Assembly (NCBI RefSeq): GCF_963576675.1
Contig: NC_088916.1
Location: forward strand, 13,306,501-13,370,500
DNA from: Euphorbia lathyris
Lineage: Eukaryota; Streptophyta; Magnoliopsida; Malpighiales; Euphorbiaceae
Direction of reading: 5' to 3'
Length of the DNA stretch: 64,000 nt
Part shown: piece by piece, positions 10,299 to 22,844 of the stretch
Layout: each line of letters opens with the position of its first letter
Position numbering within the stretch: the stretch's first letter is position 1
The notes under the pieces: generated by a model
The model's database searches: none
What the model was told of the DNA's origin: nothing
What the model saw: only the letters and a program-made list of their open reading frames with translations
Position numbers and translations under genes: made by a program

Positions 10299-13131
10299 TT
10301 TGCCGCTGCTTCAACAAGCACCTTGTCCTCAAGGTTGAATTCTGGAAAGTCTTGTTTAAAGGTGGAAACAGATACCCAAGTTGCATCTTCAAGACCTTGC
10401 CCTTTCCATTGGATTAACAGCTCTTTCTCGCCTTCCCCTAGACCCATTGCAGCCCGAAATCCAATAATTCCCACCGGAGTTAACTGACTGTACTGTGTCT
10501 GCTGGTAGAGGTACAGAGTCAGCAGGATAAGAAGAATCACCATGAAAAAGTTTGAGGCGAGAGACATGAAAGACGTCGTGAATTTTTGAATCGGACGGTA
10601 GTTTCAATCGGTAAGCGACAGCTCCAATCCATTCTAAGACCTCATAGGGTCCATAATACCGGGGGGGGGGGCAGTTTATGACTCATTCGTCGAGCTAGAG
10701 ATTTCTGCTTATACGGCTGCAATTTTACCAAGACGAGTTCACCGATTTTAAATTCAAGTTCCCTTCTATGCCCGTCGGCCAATTGCTTCATGCGCTACTA
10801 GGATACGCGCAATGTTTCCTTGAGATCACGCAAAAGCTGATCTCGAGTTAGTAAATCATCAATGACAGCATGTATGTTAGAGCTGTTCGGAGTATAGGAC
10901 AGAATAACAGGAGGATGTCGCCCATACAAGGCCTGAAATGGACTGGTTCGGGTATTATGGTTGAAATTAGAGTTGTAAGAAAATTCCGCCCAACTTAAAA
11001 AAGAGTACCAAGAATTTGGTTTGAGTGAGCAAAACGCCCGCAAGTATTGCTCAAGTCCTCGATTTACTACCTCCGTTTGTCCGTCCGTTTGCGGATGATA
11101 AGCAGTGCTGTATTTGAGCTTAGTTCCACTCAATTCAAACAACTTTTTCCAGAAATTGCTTAAAAATATGGGATCGCGATCTAAGATAATAGACGCTGGG
11201 AAACCATGGTGTCGGATTACGATATCCACAAATAATTGGGCTGCCATTGTTGCCGTGAAACTAGCCCCTAGAGCACCAAAATGCGCATATTTAGTTAAAC
11301 GGTCTACGACGACCATCAAAACTGTAAATCCCCGAGAACTAGGAAGCCCGACAATGAAGTCCATAGTAACATCTTGCCATACTAATTCCGGAATTGGGAG
11401 AGGTTGCAAAAGACCAGCCGAAGCCTGAGTGGAATATTTTGTTTTCTGACAGATGACGCAATTTTCCACAAAAGTACACACATCCTTCCACATATTGGGC
11501 CAAAAGAACAGATAGGATAGGCGCACAAGGGTGCGTTTTTGCCCGACATGGCCCGCGGAGTTGCTGGAATGGAATTCCTCGAGAAGAGTAGGGACGGATA
11601 TGGACTGATGTACATGCGCCCTTTGTAGCATAAGATGTCGTTGTTAATCGACCAGCCCTGCCCCAATTTATTTAGTAAGAATTTGGCATGGAGATCTTGT
11701 AAATCAGGTAAGGTGGTGTTCTCTCGTTGCAATTCAATGTGAAATTGCGAAATCGGACCGCTGAGCAATAGAAGACAACCGGGAATTGATTCTGCGCTTC
11801 CGTCTTCGCTGACCCGTGACAAAGCATCAGCCGCCAGATTAGTTGCCCCTATTTTATACTCAATTCGAAAATCATAGCCTAGTAATTTTCGAACATAAAT
11901 TTGTTGGTCGGGGGTTTGAATAACCTGACTGAATAAGTCTTTGAGGCTGCGATGATCGGTACGGATGATAAAGAATCTGCCAAGCAAATACTGCCGCCAC
12001 TTCTTAACGGCTTCTGTGAGAGCATATAACTCTTTCAAGTAGGCGGAGCTACCTTGCATCCGGAAACCCAACTTCTTGCTATAAAAAGCGAGTGGATGCC
12101 CGTTTTGAAGTAATACGGCCCCGATCCCTATGTTGGAGGCGTCCGTTTCAATAATAAAGACCTCTGAAAAATCGGGCAGACGTAGTACGGGAGTAGTCGT
12201 GACTGTTGCTTTGAGAGCGACGAAGGCGGCATCGGCTTCCGGGGTCCAATGGAAGGCGTCTTTTTTCAGTAAATCTGTCAAAGGAGCTGCGATAGTCGCG
12301 TAATGAATAATGAAACGACGATAGTATCCTGTGAGCCCCATAAATCCTCTCAACTGTTTAATATTAAGTGGAATTGGCCAGGTGAGCATATCAGCGATCT
12401 TGACGGGGTCAGCTTTAACGCCATCTTTGGTGATCAGATGGCCCAAGTACTCAATGGTGTCTCTTCCGATCAAACATTTTGAGGGTTTAAGGTAAAACTC
12501 ATTAGCTTTCAAGCATTGGAGGACTGCGCGCAGATGCTCTGTATGTTCCGTCGCTGTCCGATTGTAGATTAAGATGTCATCAAAGAACAGCGTAACAAAT
12601 TTACGCAGGAACGGAGCTAGGATTGTATTCATTGTTGCCTGGAAGGTGGAGGGTGCATTGGAAAGGCCAAAAGGCATAACCAAGAACTCGTAGTACCCTT
12701 CATGGGTCCGGAAAGCAGTTTTGTATACATCTCTTTCTTTCATTCGAATTTGGAAGTAACCCGCACGGAGATCCAGTTTGGTAAAAATAGTAGCATGTCC
12801 CAACTCGTCAAATAGTTCATCAATGGTAGGAATAGGAAAATTATCCTTTACCGTTACTGCATTTAAGGCCCGATAATCCACGCAAAAGCGATAGGTCTCG
12901 TCTTTCTTTTTGACGAGTAAAACGGGAGACGAAAAAGGGCTGTGGCTGATTCGGATAATACCTTCTTCAAGCATCTCTCGTACCATTTTTTCTATTTCAT
13001 TTTTCTGAAAGTGTGGGTAACGAAAAGGTCGAACATTGACTGGATTTGTAGCAGGCAGTAGATGTATTCGGTGATCAAAACGCCGCGGAAGGTGTGGGTA
13101 ACGAAAAGGTCGAACATTGACTGGATTTTTG
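9916..13131 (-). mobile_element. Truncated Ty3/gypsy chromovirus (copy A): 3' LTR plus pol 3' part
   Basis: Minus-strand element with its 3' LTR at 9916-10298 and pol sequence for RT, RNase H, integrase and the chromodomain-like tail. Gag, protease and the 5' LTR are missing. RT-RNase H is open from 12986 to 11382 (FFDDILIY active site, [13 protein letters not shown]ase H motif). Integrase continues in another frame from 11631 to 10798 ([13 protein letters not shown], then the DRDP region and YHPQTDGQTE). Lesions are a small deletion near 11590 that shifts frame, two adjacent stop codons just past 10798 where copy E has two glutamines, and an 11-base C run (10661-10671, minus strand) that is out of frame. 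The truncated edge contains a 37-bp direct repeat (13011-13047 and 13092-13128). The flank is the same insertion site as copy E. Confidence 0.9.
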
Positions 13132-13655
13132 TTAGATCATCTCTAAATCCAAAATTCTAATTTTTCTTTGGCCTGTTAACCCTAGTTAAATCCAAATTTG
13201 TAAATATTTTGGCCTGTTAGGTAATTTTTAAATCCAAATTTCTAATTTTTTGGTCTATTAGTCCTCCATAAATTCCAGTTTTTCTATTAGATCAAATTTT
13301 GTTACATGTTAAGAATCTTAAACAAATGTAGCTTAATTTTGACAAGTTTTATATTAGTACTTCAAAATGGTTCTTGACCACTCAAAGTATAACACGTATA
13401 TATACTGAAAAAATATAAACAAGTTCGATTTAGAAAAAAAAAAAAATTACACACATACATGTAAATCCTATATTCACCACTAATTGCAGCTAGGAATTAA
13501 TAATTTAATACACCTAGAAAATAGACAGTGAAATGGAACAAAATTGGGTAAATTATACCCATGGCCACTGAGGTTTGCCCATTTTAACATTGTCAATTCT
13601 TAACGGTATTGACCATTAAACTTTACACTTTTTAACAGCGGTGGCAACTCAATTT
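13132..13655. other. AT-rich spacer with half of a GGGTAAATTA MITE
   Basis: No gene. The phrase TAAATCCAAATTT is repeated three or four times in 13140-13260. From 13546 to about 13650 is one arm of the MITE family seen at 2190-2713 (GGGTAAATTATACCCATGG), without its partner arm. Confidence 0.5.
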
Positions 13656-15017
13656 CATTGCTGAAAATTCATCTAGGAAGATGGAGAAGATAAACAACTC
13701 ATAACTCGGGTTGCAGCAGAGTTGTTGGTTTTATAATTACGCATATATTTATACTAACTGATGAAAGAGATGTAGTTTGAGCTTGGTGGTTAAAGGCAAA
13801 GATGTTCTGAGTCAAAATGTGAAGTTGATACTAATTAATTTGTAGTGATATTGAACACATGTTTAGGCTACGAAAAGACCTATTAGTGCTCTCTATTCAT
13901 TCATATGGACATTGACACACCAAAATCATAATAGTAATTATCGTTCTCAAAGAAACTAATAGAAACTATGCAAACTCAGAAAACAGCAACACAAACACAA
14001 TAGTCATATACTGGCAGATGCTCCCCTGAGCCTTTGATATCCATCCCTTTAATTGCCTTATTGCCTCCCTATAAATGCTCCTCTGCTCCTTCTTCAATCC
14101 CTTTTGCTTGCCAATTTCAGCACCTTTGATAGTTGTATGTCTCTATTATTACCCGATTGGATTGGATTGAATTGGATTGGATTGAATTGGATGTACTGCA
14201 AAATATGCAAGTAGGAGTATTATGTATATTGAATCAGGAAGGAATTTTAACTTTTATTCCTCTCAATTACTTTACTAATATTATTATTCCTAAGTAGAGA
14301 TTGAAAGCTTTAAAGGTCCAAGTTTGCTAAACAAATCGGTGTGTATTGCTCGCGGGTCCATTTCCATTCAAAATAGTCATATGGATTGTTCAATTTTACC
14401 CTTAACGTTGGCAGCCAAGAGCAATTTTATCCCTAATTGGATGTAGAGATTCCTTTAATTATCACTACAACCAACTATGCAAATTTAGTTCTATGTCATG
14501 TAATCACATTCTACATTATAAGTACTAATTTTAACTATTTTGGGGGCTGCTCAGGACTGAACCACTGATCGTCAAGGGTGTTCCGGAGGGTCGGGAGACC
14601 CTCCCTTACCCCCATGGCTCCGCCCTTGCCCGCAACTATGCAACTTGTCAAAATTTATCGAATTGCCATCAAATCATACTTTTCTGTACACTCCAAGTGA
14701 TTTCAAATATTCTGTTCTTTCTTCAAATGGCAGCTCGGTAAGTTCTGACTCAATCTACAATAGTTAAACATTTCAATTACTAATCATATAATATATCAAA
14801 TATAACATATCTTTTTAAATTAATTTATTGCACTACAACTTTTAAATAAAATCAGGATATTATTAGAATTTTGTTAAGATTCAAATACCATTTTATGTCT
14901 GAAAATATATTAATTATAAATCAAATAATAATTTCTTGCTATAAAATCAAGATATTATTAGGATTGTAAAAATCCAATTATAAGAAGGACTAGTCCTAGA
15001 GTACAACCGTGGAAGCC
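13656..15017. repeat. Duplicated segment B (fragmentary)
   Basis: A mosaic of pieces in the order of segment A with internal deletions: the helicase 3' flank (13656-13813), NET4-copy 3' end fragments (13855-14130), the TTTAAAGGTC block (14300-14370) and then the CGCAACTATG block onward. The part 14437-15003 is nearly identical to 16970-17527, including the right end of a hAT-like element, so B and C share a recent copying event. No intact gene remains. Confidence 0.7.
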
Positions 15018-15546
15018 AGGGCCGCTCCTGACCTTTTAGAGGCCCGGGGCGAGATGATAATTTGGGCCCCCATATATTCATTCTACTTTTTTTTTTAAGT
15101 TGCAGGTCAGATGATTTTTATTATTATTATAAAGGATAAGGTACAAATTTAGTCATATGGTTATTAGGAGAGAGCAATCCGCGTTTATGCATAAAATAGT
15201 GCAATTTTAAACCTAACGTTTATCAATTGGTATAGTTTCGAGCTTAATTGACAGAAATGAGGTTTTTTATATGTAATTTCTTGTTCTATCCTCGCTCCAA
15301 CCTCCACTGTTCTGGCCACTCAATATGGTTGAAGTTGCACATTTCGTGTCAATGAAAAGAACTCATTTTTAATCAACTAGGTTTGAAATTGCACCAACTC
15401 GTAAAGGTTATTTAAAATTGCAATATTTTCTACATAAAAGCTAAGTTGGTAGTGCAGTAGTAGCGACTATATACTAAGTAGAATTATTTATGTACTAAAA
15501 TAACACGCATTTATGTCATGTAAAATTGAAAAAGTAAATAAATATA
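15018..15546. other. Spacer with a GGGCCGCTCC...GAGGCCC transposon edge
   Basis: At 15018 a GC-rich edge (CAGGGCCGCTCCTGACC, then GAGGCCCGGGGCGAG) resembles terminal sequence of plant hAT-like elements, and it interrupts segment B. The rest is AT-rich and I see no gene. Confidence 0.4.
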
Positions 15547-15827
15547 GGCAAACAATATAATTAAACTTCGGCTGTTTTAAGGATTAAACTCCCGATCGAT
15601 TATTTTTTCACATTGAGCCCTTTATCATTGATTTTGTTATGGATTTGGCCCTTATTTAATTTTTCCGTCGAGTTTAGGAGATGAGAATATCGATTTGATG
15701 ATTCTAAAGTTAAATAAGAGTCTATCCATAATAAAATCAATGATCAAAGATTCAATGTGGAAAAATAAATGATCAGGAGCTTAATCCTTAAAGCAGCCAA
15801 AGTTCAGAGTTTAATATGCTATTTGCT
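15547..15827. mobile_element. MITE with exact 9-bp TSD (ATAAATATA)
   Basis: The two arms of about 100 bp are inverted copies: GGATTAAACTCC and CACATTGAGCCC on the left face GGAGCTTAATCC and a related TTCAATGTGG on the right. ATAAATATA flanks both sides (15538-15546 and 15828-15836). Total length is 281 bp. The 9-bp duplication fits the Mutator superfamily. Confidence 0.75.
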
Positions 15828-16432
15828 ATAAATATATTATTTTTCAGGTAATTTGTTTTTTTTACAAAGTAGTATGTATATTGACAATTAAATTTAAGAA
15901 AAAAAATTGAAATGAGATAATAAATTTTTTTAGAAAAGATTAAATGGTTATTTCTCTTATTGAATACATAAATAAATTGATAATTTTGATTTAACAAAAC
16001 AAAAAAATGATAGTGATAAAATAGGGCGGGAAGGGAAAAATATTTGACAATAATAAAAATGAAGTATATAATATAAATATATATAAACCGCTCGGTTAAT
16101 CGGAACTTTCAAATTTTTTTTTTTTATTTAAAACCGAATCGAAACCGAAAACCGAAAAAAACTACTCGTATAAAATGAAATTGAATCCCCCAATTCGGTT
16201 AAACAATTTTTCATCAAACGAGGTCAATTTTATTGTCATATCTAAGGCAAGTAAAATAGTAAAATTGGAAAGAAAACTCTAAAATCGCTCAAAACACAAA
16301 ACAGGAAATTGAAAGCTTTAAAGGTCGAAGTTTGCTAAAAAGACCCAACCATCACAGCGAATCGGTGTGTATTGCTCGCGGGTCCATTTCCATTCAAAAT
16401 AGGGTTTAAAAACCGTAAAAAAAACCCGCAAT

Positions 16433-17156
16433 CAGTGGCGGAGCCAGAGCTCAAAGTCCGAAGGGGCTCTATTACATGAAGATTTTTTCTTCTTCTTAAT
16501 AACGACTTAAGGCTTTGATTCATAATAGTCAAATCAAAATTTTCAATTTTTTTATAATATAAGGGTAAATTTGATCATAATTGGAAACATTAAGGTACAA
16601 AACAACTGAGATTCAATATAAAGTAAGGATAAGGTGCAAAAATACTCTAATGTTTACACCTAAGAACAATTTTACCCCTAACGTCTAAGATGGTGCAATT
16701 TTACCCTTAACGTTGGCAGCCAAGAGCAATTTTATCCCTAACGTTGACAAGTTTGGTCAATTGGAGAAATTATTCATCAAATTGTCTTCTCGGTCATGAA
16801 TTTTGTAACTAAAAAAATACAATTAAAAATAATAAAGGAGAATGAGATTAATAATGATTAAAAATGATACTTACGGTGCCTTCCATACTTTGTTTTTTAC
16901 AAAGTAAGCTTTACTTTGTTTTTTCTACCATTGGATGACGAGGGAGATTCGAACATAAGACTAATTGGATGTAGAGATTCCTTTAATTATCACTACAACC
17001 AACTATGCAAATTTAGTTCTATGTCATGTAATCACATTCTACATTATAAGTACTAATTTTAACTATTTTGGGGGCTGCTCGGGACTGAACCACTGATCGT
17101 CAAGGGTGTTCCAGAGGGCCGGGAGACCCTCCCTTACCCCCCTGGCTCCGCCCCTG
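16433..17156. mobile_element. hAT-like non-autonomous element with 8-bp TSD
   Basis: The ends are CAGTGGCGGAGCCAG and CTGGCTCCGCCCCTG, a near-perfect inverted pair. The flanking 8-mers are CCCGCAAT (16425-16432) and CCCGCAAC (17157-17164), seven of eight bases identical. Segment A at about 7850 reads CCCGCAACTATG without interruption, which is a natural empty site. The interior contains the phrase ACAATTTTACCCCTAACGTC that recurs at 19290-19520 and 20950-21480. No transposase was seen. Confidence 0.8.
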
Positions 17157-18060
17157 CCCGCAACTATGCAACTTGTCAAAATTTATCGAATTGCCATCAA
17201 ATCATACTTTTCTGTACACTCCAAGTGATTTCAAATATTCTGTTCTTTCTTCAAATGGCAGCTCGGTAAGTTCTGACTCAATCTACAATAGTTAAACATT
17301 TCAATTACTAATCATATAATATATCAAATATAACATATCTTTTTAAATTAATTTATTGCACTACAACTTTTAAATAAAATCAGGATATTATTAGAATTTT
17401 GTTAAGATTCAAATACCATTTTATGTCTGAAAATATATTAATTATAAATCAAATAATAATTTCTTGCTATAAAATCAAGATATTATTAGGATTGTAAAAA
17501 TCCAATTATAAGGAAGGACTAGTCGTAGAGTACAGCCGTGGATGGAAGCATAAGTAAATTGAATCTCACGTTTAAAATGGAGATCACATAGTGATTTTGT
17601 TATGACTGTGTTATAGTAAACTCTGATTTCGATATGTGTAAACTTGTTTTAAAGCCGTGAGGTACAAAGAATGAATTTGGATCAATTTTAAACGTTACAA
17701 ATTAAAAAATTTCTCATTTGAAAGGTCATGTTTAATAACTCTTAACAACCAATATAAAATGGTTGAGATATAATAATGTAATTCAGAATTCAATACAAAA
17801 CAGTTGAGATAGAATTTCTCACCTGAAATGGCTGTACCCAGGCTAGTAAAATTGTGGGATGATAAACCTTACGGAGTGTCAGATTGTTTCTTTTTGGATG
17901 GAAGGACCATACACCAAACTTTTCTCAACTTTTAGAGAATAGCAAAACAGATTGATAAATTCGATAATCTAAAGTTAAACAAAGCAAGAGTTTAAATAAG
18001 TCGGATAAATGTAAACTAACTAGACAAAGGAAAAAAGAGATTAATCCTAACTAATTGGGC

Positions 18061-19101
18061 CTAGTTAATATAATCGGGCCCCAGATAGCGAGACGGTTTA
18101 ATGCTCCTTGCAGATCGCTGTATTGCTGAGCCGGCGTTAGTAATCCCGTCATCATTCAGATCAGCAGTGGCATTAACAGCAGCCACATCCCCACCGACGG
18201 TTTCTGCTTCAGTCCGGGACTCAACTGCAGCCCCTTCCGCATCACGAGAGCTCACCTTTGGTTGAAATGGTGTGGATAAGTTGCCCTGGATGTTAAGGGG
18301 ACTGTCCCGTTTCACTGCAAATCATACAACAAGTTAATTAGATCAATCAAACTCTCAAATATCTCTAATACTCTGTAATTAAAAATTGTAATCTCACTGG
18401 GATATCATTAGGATTGTAATTACCATTTTATGAATGAAAATATACCAAATATACTAAATATGACCGGTCTTATTTTAAATTAATTTAAGGTAGTACAACT
18501 TTTAAGTAAAATCAGGATATTATTAGGATTGTAATTACCATATTATGAATGAAAACATACCAAATATCAACCAAATAACAATTTCTTGCCATAAATTCAG
18601 GATATTATTAGGATTGTAATTACCATATTATGAATGAAAACATACCAAATATCAACCAAATAACAATTTCTTGCCATAAATTCAGGATATTATTAGGATT
18701 GTAACAATTATGAGCTATAAGAAAAAAGTAGTCCTAGAGTATAGTGGTGGAAGTATGAATAAATTTATTCTGCTATGGTTGTATTACAGTAAAGTGTGAT
18801 TTCAGTACATGTAAATACGTTTTAAAGCCACGAGTTCCAAAAAATGAGACTCGGAAAATGATCTAAGACGTACCTATACTCTTATGGGAAAGAGGTGTCG
18901 ATAAGTTGAACATTTGTAGTTCCTCGATGTTATGACCAACGAGCATATTAAAATATGATCTGAATGAAGGTTCGTTAAAAAAACACTGTCGCAATGGCAT
19001 GGTGTTGTTAGACCCGGATTTTACTTCTTTCTCATTGCCTATCCCACATGAGAAGAGGCTTTAGTTTCGGACACAACAAATTTGGGAGCCTTAGAATCCA
19101 T
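18061..19101 (-). pseudogene. Unknown two-exon gene, copy C (frameshifted exon 1)
   Basis: Exon 2 (18061-18314) is open and close to the intact copy, with the same SIKPSRYLGPDYIN end. Exon 1 (about 18877-19101) starts MDSKAPK but soon hits frameshifts and a stop, and its proline stretch is altered. The intron holds a perfect 85-bp tandem duplication. Confidence 0.65.
18514..18690. repeat. 85-bp perfect tandem duplication
   Basis: Two identical units, 18514-18598 and 18599-18683, begin AGGATATTATTAGG; a partial third follows. The unit is the same motif found dispersed through all the duplicated segments (for example 9120-9200 and 23880-24010). Confidence 0.85.
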
Positions 19102-19250
19102 TTTTTTTTTTTTTTTATTACTGAATACTAACATATATTTTCCAAGATTTATAGGAGAACAAGATCTTGGTTTTTTCATATTTTTTTAGAATAATTAAAA
19201 TTTTGAAATTACAATAATACCCTTGATATATTTCTAGATTTCATCTTTTT

Positions 19251-19536
19251 TAAGTCATTTTTGCCATTCTAATAAATTCGTCTGATATACTAATATTAAT
19301 TTTACCCCTCACGTCTAAAATGATGCAATTTTATCTTTAAATTTAGCCGTAAAAAACAATTTTATCTTTAAAGTTTGCAAGTTGAAAATTAATTTATCAA
19401 ACTATTTCCTTAATTGTGAATTTTGTCATTTATACTTGATATGTACGTTATTTTATCACTCATTATATCATTTTAGACGTTAAGGATAAAATTGTTCTTA
19501 ATCCTTAATATTAAGGGCATTTTATCACTATTTCCT
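19251..19536. repeat. Inverted-repeat-like stretch of the TTTTACCCCT family
   Basis: Phrases such as TTTTACCCCTCACGTCTAAA on the left face TTTTAGACGTTAAGGATAAAA on the right, suggesting a decayed MITE of about 250 bp. It separates segments C and D. No gene. Confidence 0.4.
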
Positions 19537-20360
19537 TAAACTGTGTCTTTCTTCCTTATCAGACTTTTCAATCTGTAATACTTTAATTTCATTCTTTAAA
19601 GATTGGTTTTGTGACTCTAATTCTCTCACCTTCTCCTGCAAAATAGAACGTTCATCCAACATTTTCACTATTCATTTCACCTTTTTCAGGAATTCTTAAT
19701 TTCGTCTTCTCAGTCTTCCTAACTTGCTCCATCTCTTCTCTTTGGTCTACCACAAATAAAAGGATTTTCAAATTTGGAAAAAGTACCCAAAAATTAACAA
19801 TTTTAGAAACCAATTGCATAAATTTATTACTTCTTGAGTCATGTTCTTCAATTTAATTATATCGTTCCAGTCAAAAAAATAAATGGATATGTATATCAAA
19901 ATCATGATTTAGCAGGAAGAACAGACAGTGAAATAATCTAAATCATGTCTGAAATCAACTAGATTTGATTTCATCAAGATAGATAGGAGTATTATGATGT
20001 CTCTATTATTACCCGATTGGATCGGAGAAACAACTGAAGCTGTGTTGTTGTTCAGGCAGGGGATCGATCGTCGGAGTGTGTTGGAAATATGGAAGTAGGA
20101 GTATGTATGTATATATAATAATAATATTCTTCCTCGTTCAATCTGGAAAGATTTTGAACTTTTAGGAGTATCTATTCACTTTATTCATTTACCTAATTTC
20201 CATTTCCTAAATACAAGCTTTACCAATTATAAATTCTTATTTTAATTTAATTAACACCTAATTTCGCTTCTCCTGTAGGATATTTTGATTTTCCCATTCT
20301 TTATTCCTAATTAGTTATTGTTTTCTATTTTTAATTGGTTGCTTTTCTCCTCACTCCTAC
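19537..20360. repeat. Duplicated segment D with NET4 fragment
   Basis: 19537-19740 (minus strand) matches the middle of the NET4 coiled coil as in 6353-6720, with frameshifts. The remainder follows 6730-7475 of segment A (the CGTTCCAGTCAA, TTTAGCAGGAAGAACAGAC and CTATTATTACCCGATTGGAT blocks). The C-terminal coding part present in segment A is missing. Confidence 0.7.
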
Positions 20361-20394
20361 TCCATTATAATTTAGGGTAAATAATTATAAAGAA

Positions 20395-20779
20395 CATGTT
20401 TGGTAAAGAGCGTTTTGGGATAAAAAGTGTGGTTTTAACCACTAAAACCGTTGATTGGAGTGTTTGGTGGAGAGAGGTTTGGGAGAGAGTTTTGGGATGA
20501 AAACGCTAATTTAGAAAAAGCTCCTTTTAGGAGCTTTTTCAATTAGCATTTTGCAATATTAAAATTAATGGATTTCTTTAACCCTAATTATTTTAAATAT
20601 ATTTTTATGTATTAAAAAAAATGCCCTTATTCGTCTTTTTGCACAAACCGCTATTATCAATCAGCTAATTTTTACACAAACAGCTAGTCAAATCAGCTAG
20701 TTAAATCAGCTAATGTAATCAGTTAACAACTAATGTAATCAGCTAGCAGCTAACAGCTAATAGCTAATTCCCAAACATG
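20395..20779. mobile_element. MITE with CATGTTTGG / CCAAACATG ends
   Basis: CATGTTTGG at 20395 and CCAAACATG at 20771 are exact inverted ends. The right half is a string of degenerate AATCAGCTA repeats (20655-20770). A related AATCAGCTA stretch lies at 55600-55830. No coding sequence. Confidence 0.5.
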
Positions 20780-21501
20780 GCTTGTTCAAGCTCGGTTCAT
20801 TTACGAACCGAGCCAGTAAATCGTGCTCACGAGCGGCTCGTTTATAAATCGAGTCGAGGCGAGCCGAGCTTTTATCGAGCCGACCACCAAACCGCTCATG
20901 AGCGGCTCAACTCATTTATAGCCCTACTTTAAATAGGTAAAATGGATAAATGTGTAAAAATACCTCTAACATTTACAGCCAGAAACAATTTTATCATTAA
21001 TGTCTAAAAATATGTAATTTTACCCCTAACGTTGGTAGTAAAGAGCAATTTTGCCCCTAACATTGACAAATTTGGTCAATTCCAGACATTATTATAAAAC
21101 ACATGTATTTTGTTGTTTATTCTGCACCAATTACATATCGGTTCATTTAAAAAAAAATTCATATTTTATGTGATTTAATGATAGAATTGGATGTTAATAT
21201 TTATCATTCGGCGACAAATTTTGAATTTTTTTTTTGTCCAATTTGTAAAATAGAAAGTATATTTTATAAATTTTTTTCAAAATCTAATTATATGATCTGT
21301 CACTAATAAGTGATGAAAATGACTCATATGTGAAATGTAGATGACAAGATTCGTGATCGAGAAGAGAATTTGATGAATTATTTCTAAAATTGGACAACAT
21401 TAAAAATAAAATTACTCTTGGTACCAATATTAAAAGATAAAATTACACTATTTTAAATATTAGAGATAAAATTACTTCTCACCATAAACATTAAAAATAT
21501 A
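20780..21501. other. Spacer: GAGC-rich stretch and TTTTACCCCTAACG-family repeat
   Basis: 20785-20930 is rich in GAGCCGAGC/GAGCGGCTC palindromic phrases. From 20950 to 21490, phrases ATTTTACCCCTAACGTTGG and AATTTTGCCCCTAACATTG on the left face complementary phrases (AGAGATAAAATTAC) on the right, which looks like an old MITE of about 550 bp. No gene. Confidence 0.4.
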
Positions 21502-21510
21502 TATTTTTTT

Positions 21511-22009
21511 GGGTAAAGTTCAAATAAAACCCCTATGGTTTCACTAATTTTCAGATAAAGGACTGTGGTTTACTTTTTGTCAAAACGAGGATTGGAGTTT
21601 TTAACTTTAACAAAATAAGGATTTTTTCGATTGATACTATTAAAATCACCTTTGACGACTTCAAAAATGACATATTTTAAGAACTACTGATATTCTAAGC
21701 AACTTTAATTCTTCAACTTTTTTATTTTGAGATTGTTTAGATGATGTTTGGTAAAGAGAGAGAAAGTTAGTGTTTAGAGAGAGAAAGTTCCAAAAAAGAT
21801 GATTTTCGAAAATCGAAAATGTAGTTCCATAGAAAATATGACATTGAACAACTTTAATTCTTGAAAATTTTCATTTTCAGGTCGTTAAAGATGGTTTTAG
21901 TACCATTAATCCAAGTTTGAAACCTCAATCCTTGTTTTGACAAAAAGTAAACCACGGTCCTTTATCTGAAAATTAATGAAACCACAGGGGTTTTATTTGA
22001 ACTTTACCC
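21511..22009. mobile_element. Mutator-type MITE (GGGTAAAGTTCAAATAAAAC ends), 9-bp TSD
   Basis: Left arm GGGTAAAGTTCAAATAAAAC and right arm GTTTTATTTGAACTTTACCC are exact inverted copies, and the pairing extends for about 100 bp. TATTTTTTT flanks both sides (21502-21510 and 22010-22018), though the T run weakens this evidence. Length 499 bp. Confidence 0.72.
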
Positions 22010-22363
22010 TATTTTTTTTGCTTTTCTTTTTCGGGCCTTGAGCCTTCCTTGTCTACCAAAAAAAGAAATATATATATATTTTTATCTATAAAACCCCGAA
22101 AAATCAATCCTGATTAGAAAATGGGAAAAGAAATTCTAAAGTCAAAAGCAAAAAAAAAATAGTAAAATAGGAAAGAAAATCATGAAATCTGAAAAGAAAA
22201 AATAGGAAATTGAAAGTTTTTAAAAGCCGAATTTTGCTAAAATGACCCAACCGTTTCGTGTGTTTTGCTGGCGGGGCCATTTCCATGCAATGGGTCCAAA
22301 AATGGCAATTTATCGAATTGCCTTCAAATCATACTCTTTTCATAAACTCACGTGATTTAAATA

Positions 22364-22844
22364 GTGAATTATTAAATACCATCCAAAGTTACCGTCTCTA
22401 TTTGAACATTTTTACTCTTATCATAATTTTGATTAAAAGCTAAAAATTCTTTCTCCGAAATCACAAACTCAAATAATAATAATTGAAATTATGAAAATAA
22501 TTAATGTATGACAACCTAAATCCCAAGAATGGATGATTACAAGTTGTAAACATTAGAATTTATGTATTTTAGTAAAAAATAATTATGAAAATAATGTATG
22601 TTTTTTGTGACGAATTTGTAATTTTCGTCACAAAAATGTAAAAAATTTTACATTTTCATCGCTAAAAATGGAACGATGGGCTGAGCGGATCCAACACCCA
22701 CCCAACCAAACCAATAGGTTGGACGGATCCGGCGCCCGCTTAGGCCAAATTTCAGTTTTTATTTTTAAATTCAAATTTTTCAGTTTTGAAATTTTTATGA
22801 AAAAGGTAAAATTATCTAAATGGAGGCGGTAAATAACAACACCC
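22364..22844. mobile_element. Non-autonomous Mutator-like element with palindromic centre (small copy)
   Basis: Ends GTGAATTATTAAATACC and, read inward from the right, GGGTGTTGTTATTTACCGCC. Flanking 9-mers are ATTTAAATA and CTTTAAATA. Segments A, B and C carry the uninterrupted site (GATTTCAAATATTCTG), a direct empty site. About 180 bp of one flank (AATTGAAATTATGAAAATAA region) is homologous to the inverted right part of the element at 31012-32211. The centre has a 13-bp-arm palindrome (TTTTTGTGACGAA, 22602-22614, with its complement at 22624-22636) and a GC-rich block with two GGATCC sites. Confidence 0.7.

Larger units (their letters stand above)
16057..19250. repeat. Duplicated segment C
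   Basis: Colinear with 7484-9800 of segment A: the AACCGAATCGA block, the ATCGGTGTGTATTGCTCGCGGG block, then both exons of the unknown gene and its 5' flank. It is interrupted by a hAT-like element at 16433-17156. The inserted element and an 85-bp tandem repeat account for most of the extra length. Confidence 0.78.

Noticed and set aside
11105..11428. Plus-strand frame of 107 residues, repeated at 25898-26221
   Set aside because: Antisense shadow of chromovirus integrase; conserved only because the element is duplicated.
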